Origin: CAYRWM01 sp964428055 | Lineage (GTDB): Bacteria > Bacillota > Clostridia > Christensenellales > Christensenellaceae | Assembly (NCBI GenBank): GCA_964428055.1 | Contig: CAYRWM010000049.1 | Coordinates: 1 to 9,391 of the forward strand | Direction: 5' to 3' | DNA: 9,391 bases | Shown: one piece after another, positions 6,765 to 9,391 of the stretch | How positions within the stretch are numbered: the first letter of the stretch is position 1 | Layout: each line of letters opens with the position of its first letter | Translations under genes and position numbers: made by a program | Notes under the pieces: model-generated | The model's database searches: none | The model's input: the letters and a program-made list of their open reading frames with translations, nothing else | Told to the model about the DNA's origin: nothing

Positions 6765-7653
6765 TTGATTCACCGTTCCTGAGAGATATGCTGATTATTA
6801 CCGTGGATGCGAATATAAGGATTATTCCTATAAGCGCGGGGAAAGTCATCTTCTCCGCGAAGAATGCCATGCCGACGAGTGTAGCCACCACAGGCTCTAT
6901 GAACGCTATCACAGATGCTCCGACCGGTTTTATGGTCTTCAAACCCTTTGTGTAGAAGTAATACGGGAGCGCAGCCGCCACGATGCCGATACCTATCGAA
7001 AGCCCGAACAGCTTGAAGTCCGAACCCGGCTCAAGATGCCACTCACCGCATAAAGGAATAAGGAAAAGAGTAGCGAAAAGGAAAGTGTATGCGAGTATCG
7101 TACCGGTGCTGTATCTCTTAACTGCCACGTTGCCGAAAATGGAGTAAAGAGCGTAGCATACGCCAGAGCCTATCCCCGTTATCACTCCGAAAAAGCTGAA
7201 CTTGCTGCCCGCTATAGATGGCATCGTTATAAGATAGCATCCCGCCGCCGCTAGTATAAGACCTGCGATCTTAAACTTCGTTATCTTCTCCTTGAAGAAC
7301 AGAGCGCTGAACAGCATTACGAAACACGGTGCGGTATAAAGCAGCATAGCCGCGACCGACAGTGACGTCTCCTCTATGGATGTGAAATACAGTATATTGA
7401 AAAAACTTATGCTGAGTATGCCAGTTCCCAAAAAGATCCAGATATCCTTAAGTCTGATCTTAAGCAGGCTCCTGTCACGCACAGCCAGCACGACCCATAT
7501 AGCCGCGCCTGCGACCGCACATCTCAAAAACGTTATCTGCACGGCTGTGAGGCCGATGGCCCCCATGCTCTTCGTGAAGAGTCCGACGATGCCCCAGAGC
7601 ACAGCCGCGATTATTATGCATAAAACAGCCGTTCCTGTCTTTGTTCTGTCCAT
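6757..7653 (-). CDS. DMT-superfamily transporter (EamA domain exporter)
   Basis: Integral membrane protein of 298 residues with about ten hydrophobic segments arranged as two EamA repeats (about 8-140 and 152-290). Features typical of the family are AVLWGIVGLFTKSMGAIG at the N-terminus, the LRCAVAGAAIWVVLAVRDR loop after TM2, the YTAPCFVMLFSALFFKEKI end of the first repeat, and the matching IAFIEPVVATLVGMAFFAEK in the second. Such proteins usually export amino acids, nucleosides or other small metabolites; substrate is not predictable from sequence. The start is supported by AAGGA six bases upstream. Its 3' end overlaps the TetR gene, indicating one transcript. Weak promoter signals lie about 40 bases upstream. 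Confidence 0.93.
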   Translation of the reverse strand: MDRTKTGTAVLCIIIAAVLWGIVGLFTKSMGAIGLTAVQITFLRCAVAGAAIWVVLAVRDRSLLKIRLKDIWIFLGTGILSISFFNILYFTSIEETSLSVAAMLLYTAPCFVMLFSALFFKEKITKFKIAGLILAAAGCYLITMPSIAGSKFSFFGVITGIGSGVCYALYSIFGNVAVKRYSTGTILAYTFLFATLFLIPLCGEWHLEPGSDFKLFGLSIGIGIVAAALPYYFYTKGLKTIKPVGASVIAFIEPVVATLVGMAFFAEKMTFPALIGIILIFASTVIISISLRNGESNE

Positions 7654-7689
7654 TTCCTGTCCTTAAAGCTTAAATCTTTTTGCACATTC

Positions 7690-7720
7690 AGTATATCAAA
7701 ACGCACATGGAGGTTACAAA
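7690..7720 (-). promoter_or_regulatory. Probable promoter of the EamA exporter-tetR operon
   Basis: On the minus strand TGATATACT (7698-7690) is an extended -10 with five of six consensus bases. The best -35-like hexamer, TTGTAA (7720-7715), is at a long 19-base spacing. The site lies between the ferritin terminator and the exporter start, so a promoter is required here. ATGTGC occurs twice on the minus strand (7708-7703 and 7687-7682), flanking the -10, and might be a regulatory repeat. Confidence 0.5.
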
Positions 7721-7721
7721 T

Positions 7722-7761
7722 AAAAAGATACAGCCCGAATCATTTCCTTTCGGGCTGTATC
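7722..7761 (-). terminator. Intrinsic terminator of the ferritin gene
   Basis: A 13-bp perfect stem (7727-7739 with 7749-7761) surrounds a 9-base loop. On the minus strand it is followed immediately by a run of five T. It starts about 22 bases after the ferritin stop codon. Confidence 0.92.
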
Positions 7762-7783
7762 GTTAACTGCTTAAGGATAATCC

Positions 7784-8296
7784 CTACAGTACGAGTGACG
7801 GAGGATTATAAACTCTTGCCGCCATCTCTGAATTGAGCGCATAAAGGCTCTTCGGATCGCTGCCGAAGAGTTCCATCTTCGTTATGTTGTCATTCGCGTT
7901 GGTCTCTTCCTCGCCCTGCTCCTTAATGAACCAGTCAAGGAACTGCATGGTCCTGAAGTCCTTTACATCATAAGCAGCACCGTAGATATTGTTTATGAGG
8001 GACGTTACATACTCCTCATGCTCGAGAGCGGCCTTGAGCGGACCCATGTTGTCAGTAAAAGTCTTGTCGGGCTTGTCTATAGCCTTTAAGTCGACCTTGA
8101 CATTGTTGTTCTGCAGATACTGCAGGAACAGCATAGCATGGTCTCTCTCCTCCTGCGCCTGGATCCTGAACCAGTTGCAGAAACCGTCGAGACCGGCATC
8201 AGCATAGAAGTTTGCAAAATCAAGATACAGATATGCTGAATAGAATTCCTTGGCTATCTGATCATTGAGCAGTTCAACTACTTTTTTATCAAGCAT
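7784..8296 (-). CDS. ftnA: Non-haem ferritin (iron storage)
   Basis: Oxidises ferrous iron and stores it as a mineral core inside a 24-subunit cytoplasmic shell; also limits Fenton chemistry. The protein is 170 residues, close to E. coli FtnA. Ferroxidase-centre residues are all present at the expected positions: E17, Y24, E49, E50, H53, E94, E126, Q127, E129 and E130, within AKEFYSAYLYL, QAQEERDHA, EHEEYV and KEQGEEE. It lacks a haem-ligand bacterioferritin pattern. The start is supported by AAGGAG eight bases upstream. It lies downstream of rubrerythrin but is separated from it by a terminator, so it needs its own promoter. TATCAT (8337-8332) and TATAAA (8320-8315) are weak -10 candidates without a clear -35. 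Adjacency to rubrerythrin suggests joint use in iron and oxidative-stress handling. Confidence 0.95.
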   Translation of the reverse strand: MLDKKVVELLNDQIAKEFYSAYLYLDFANFYADAGLDGFCNWFRIQAQEERDHAMLFLQYLQNNNVKVDLKAIDKPDKTFTDNMGPLKAALEHEEYVTSLINNIYGAAYDVKDFRTMQFLDWFIKEQGEEETNANDNITKMELFGSDPKSLYALNSEMAARVYNPPSLVL

Positions 8297-8350
8297 TTCA
8301 TGATCTCCTTATCATTTATATTTACAGTTAGATGATACCACTTTTGAAGC

Positions 8351-8377
8351 AAAAAAAGAAGCGGCCGCAGCCGCTTC
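8351..8377 (-). terminator. Intrinsic terminator of the rubrerythrin gene
   Basis: An 8-bp GC-rich stem (GAAGCGGC with GCCGCTTC, 8377-8370 and 8365-8358) has a 4-base loop. On the minus strand it is followed by seven T. It begins about ten bases after the rubrerythrin stop. Confidence 0.92.
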
Positions 8378-8387
8378 AATGATTGAT

Positions 8388-8930
8388 TTATTTGAAGTAC
8401 CTGTCGAGGAATCCCTTGAAAGCCTTGCCGTGTCTTGCTTCATCCTTGGCCATCTCATGAACTGTATCGTGGATAGCATCAAGGTCAGCAGCCTTGGCTC
8501 TCTTAGCGAGATCGAACTTGCCTGCCGTAGCGCCGTTCTCAGCGTCAACACGCAGCTGAAGATTCTTCTTCGTAGAATCTGTTACGACTTCACCGAGGAG
8601 TTCTGCAAATTTAGCAGCATGCTCAGCTTCTTCATAAGCAGCCTTTTCCCAGTAGAGACCGATCTCGGGATAACCTTCCCTGAAAGCTACTCTCGCCATG
8701 GCGAGGTACATTCCGACTTCGCAGCATTCGCCGTTGAAGTTGGCTCTTAAATCATCCATTATATCAGCGGATGCGCCCTGTGCTATTCCTACAACATGCT
8801 CTGCAGCCCATGTAAGATCATCAGACTGCTCTGTAAACTTCTCAGCGGGAGCATTACACTGCGGGCACTTCTCCGGAGCGCTGTCGCCTTCATAAACATA
8901 ACCGCATACACCACATACAAACTTTTTCAT
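8388..8930 (-). CDS. Reverse rubrerythrin (N-terminal rubredoxin domain plus di-iron ferritin-like domain)
   Basis: Cytoplasmic peroxide-scavenging enzyme that reduces hydrogen peroxide (and, in clostridia, takes part in oxygen reduction) using electrons from NAD(P)H through rubredoxin-type iron. The protein is 180 residues. The rubredoxin domain comes first: C6-x2-C9-G and C22-P-Q-C25. The ferritin-like four-helix domain follows, with di-iron ligands E68 (perhaps with E71), E101-x2-H104, E131 and E164-x2-H167. This domain order is reversed from the classic rubrerythrin and is the form known from clostridia. The start is supported by AAGGAG seven bases upstream. It is monocistronic, ending in its own terminator. 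A perfect -10 (TATAAT) and an 8-8-8 inverted repeat lie upstream, suggesting stress-responsive control. The protein call is firm; regulation is inferred. Confidence 0.95.
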   Translation of the reverse strand: MKKFVCGVCGYVYEGDSAPEKCPQCNAPAEKFTEQSDDLTWAAEHVVGIAQGASADIMDDLRANFNGECCEVGMYLAMARVAFREGYPEIGLYWEKAAYEEAEHAAKFAELLGEVVTDSTKKNLQLRVDAENGATAGKFDLAKRAKAADLDAIHDTVHEMAKDEARHGKAFKGFLDRYFK

Positions 8931-8975
8931 TTTAATTCTCCTTAAAATTAATTTTTTCTATTATCTCAGGTACAG

Positions 8976-8981
8976 ATTATA
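8976..8981 (-). promoter_or_regulatory. -10 element of the probable rubrerythrin promoter
   Basis: TATAAT on the minus strand, about 45 bases before the rubrerythrin start. There is no good -35 hexamer at 16-18 bases; that position is taken by the inverted repeat at 8991-9014. Either an activator compensates or this is not the true promoter. Confidence 0.5.
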
Positions 8982-8990
8982 TATTACATA

Positions 8991-9014
8991 TATTAACACA
9001 GTCCCCTGTTAATA
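8991..9014. promoter_or_regulatory. 8-bp inverted repeat with an 8-base spacer, candidate operator of the rubrerythrin gene
   Basis: TATTAACA (8991-8998) and TGTTAATA (9007-9014) are exact reverse complements around CAGTCCCC. The dyad overlaps the -35 position of the rubrerythrin promoter and lies nine bases after the stop of the small ORF. It does not match the PerR or Rex consensus that I know. As a hairpin it lacks a following T-run, so terminator function is unlikely. Confidence 0.5.
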
Positions 9015-9022
9015 GCCACAAA

Positions 9023-9199
9023 TTATTTTGCTTCGTCAGAACCTTTTTTTACTGCCGAAGCAAGAGTACGAAAAGCCTGACATCCCGACAACTTTCCAGT
9101 GGCGATCGCCTCCAGCATGTCGTCATCGGAAGCTTCATTATCATTCAGTATTTCATCAGTCTTATCCGGTTCTTGAGTCCTGCTCTTATCACATTCCAT
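9023..9199 (-). CDS. Hypothetical acidic small protein (58 residues)
   Basis: I do not recognise this protein. With ATG 9199-9197 it has 58 residues: an Asp/Glu-rich, probably disordered N-terminal half (about 1-30), then a less acidic possible helix, AIATGKLSGCQAFRTLASAV, and a KKGSDEAK tail. It has no signal peptide or membrane segment. The start was chosen because GGAG (9209-9206) lies six bases upstream; the in-frame ATG at 9211 has no comparable site. It sits between the terminator of the rRNA/tRNA operon and the rubrerythrin promoter. TATA-rich sequence just upstream could be a promoter, or it could be expressed by readthrough. It could be a chance ORF. Confidence 0.5.
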   Translation of the reverse strand: MECDKSRTQEPDKTDEILNDNEASDDDMLEAIATGKLSGCQAFRTLASAVKKGSDEAK

Positions 9200-9227
9200 A
9201 TCATACTCCATTATATATAAATATAAA

Positions 9228-9259
9228 CAGAAAAGCACGGATCTAATCCGTGCTTTCTG
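9228..9259 (-). terminator. Intrinsic terminator after 5S rRNA-tRNA-Asn
   Basis: A 10-bp perfect stem (9232-9241 with 9247-9256) around a 5-base loop is extended by three more pairs across a single bulged A. On the minus strand it is followed by a T-rich stretch. It starts four bases after the tRNA CCA end, as expected for the end of an rRNA operon. Confidence 0.85.
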
Positions 9260-9262
9260 CTT

Positions 9263-9337
9263 TGGCTCCCCAGGTAGGGTTTGAACCTACGACCCTCCGG
9301 TTAACAGCCGGATGCTCTACCGCTGAGCTACTGAGGA
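9263..9337 (-). tRNA. tRNA-Asn (anticodon GTT)
   Basis: 75 bases with encoded CCA. On the minus strand the acceptor stem TCCTCAG pairs with CTGGGGA (one T-G pair). The D-arm has AGCTCAGCGGTAGAGC, the anticodon stem CCGGC/ACCGG holds loop CTGTTAA with GTT at 9305-9303, and the T-arm is GTAGG-TTCAAAC-CCTAC. G73 precedes CCA. It is very close to Bacillus/Clostridium tRNA-Asn and follows the 5S gene by a few bases, so it is cotranscribed with the rRNA operon. Confidence 0.97.
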
Positions 9338-9342
9338 TTAGG

Positions 9343-9391
9343 ACCGGCAGCTACCTATCCTCCCACATCGTCTCCAATGCAGTACTTTCGG
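9343..9391 (-). rRNA. 5S ribosomal RNA, 3' part (cut by window edge)
   Basis: The minus-strand sequence is the last roughly 50 bases of a bacterial 5S rRNA. It includes AGTACTGCATTG, a GAGA loop, CGATGTGGGAGGATAGG and TAGCTGCCGG. The CATTG/CGATG pairing closes helix IV. The 5' half and the other rRNA genes lie to the right of the window. The exact 3' end is uncertain by a few bases. Confidence 0.88.

Noticed and set aside
8311..8343. Promoter for the ferritin gene
   Set aside because: Only weak -10-like sequences (TATAAA, TATCAT) are present with no -35 at a usable distance, so I did not list one as a feature.

Overview
The window looks like chromosomal DNA from an anaerobic, low-to-moderate-GC Firmicute, most likely a Clostridia-type gut organism. 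The evidence is strong AAGGAG-type ribosome binding sites, a rubrerythrin with its rubredoxin domain at the N-terminus next to a bacterial ferritin, frequent ATA isoleucine codons, and a 5S rRNA 3' end and tRNA-Asn of Gram-positive type. Genus cannot be read from the sequence. Every gene I can support lies on the minus strand, so the order of transcription runs from the right end of the window to the left.

Right end (about 9200-9391): the 3' part of a 5S rRNA is followed directly by tRNA-Asn(GTT) and a strong hairpin, so this is the tail of an rRNA operon. Next come a possible 58-residue acidic small protein (9023-9199), then a reverse-type rubrerythrin (8388-8930) and a ferritin (7784-8296). 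Rubrerythrin and ferritin each have their own intrinsic terminator. Together they form an iron-storage and peroxide/oxygen-defence pair.

Middle (about 5990-7653): a bicistronic unit encodes a DMT/EamA-type exporter and an overlapping TetR-family regulator. A 180-base AT-rich intergenic region follows. It contains a 14-bp perfect inverted repeat and an extended -10 promoter that drives a PutP-like sodium/proline symporter (4445-5989), which ends in an intrinsic terminator.

Left half (1-4374): a near-consensus sigma-A promoter (TTGACG, 17 bases, TATAAT) is followed immediately by a 16-bp perfect palindrome. It drives a 1382-residue RND transporter whose stop codon overlaps the ribosome binding site of a second TetR-family gene that runs off the left edge. 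The simplest reading is a self-regulated efflux operon in which the TetR protein binds the palindrome.

The most interesting feature is the RND protein. It is about 330 residues longer than ordinary HAE1-type pumps. The extra length is mainly a coiled-coil hairpin of about 295 residues (203-497) with nearly equal arms and a Pro-Gly turn at its exact centre. It is inserted where the TolC-docking subdomain begins in AcrB. A second, highly acidic insertion sits in the matching loop of the C-terminal half. No adaptor (MFP) or outer-membrane channel gene is in the window, so the pump may carry its own cell-envelope-spanning extension.
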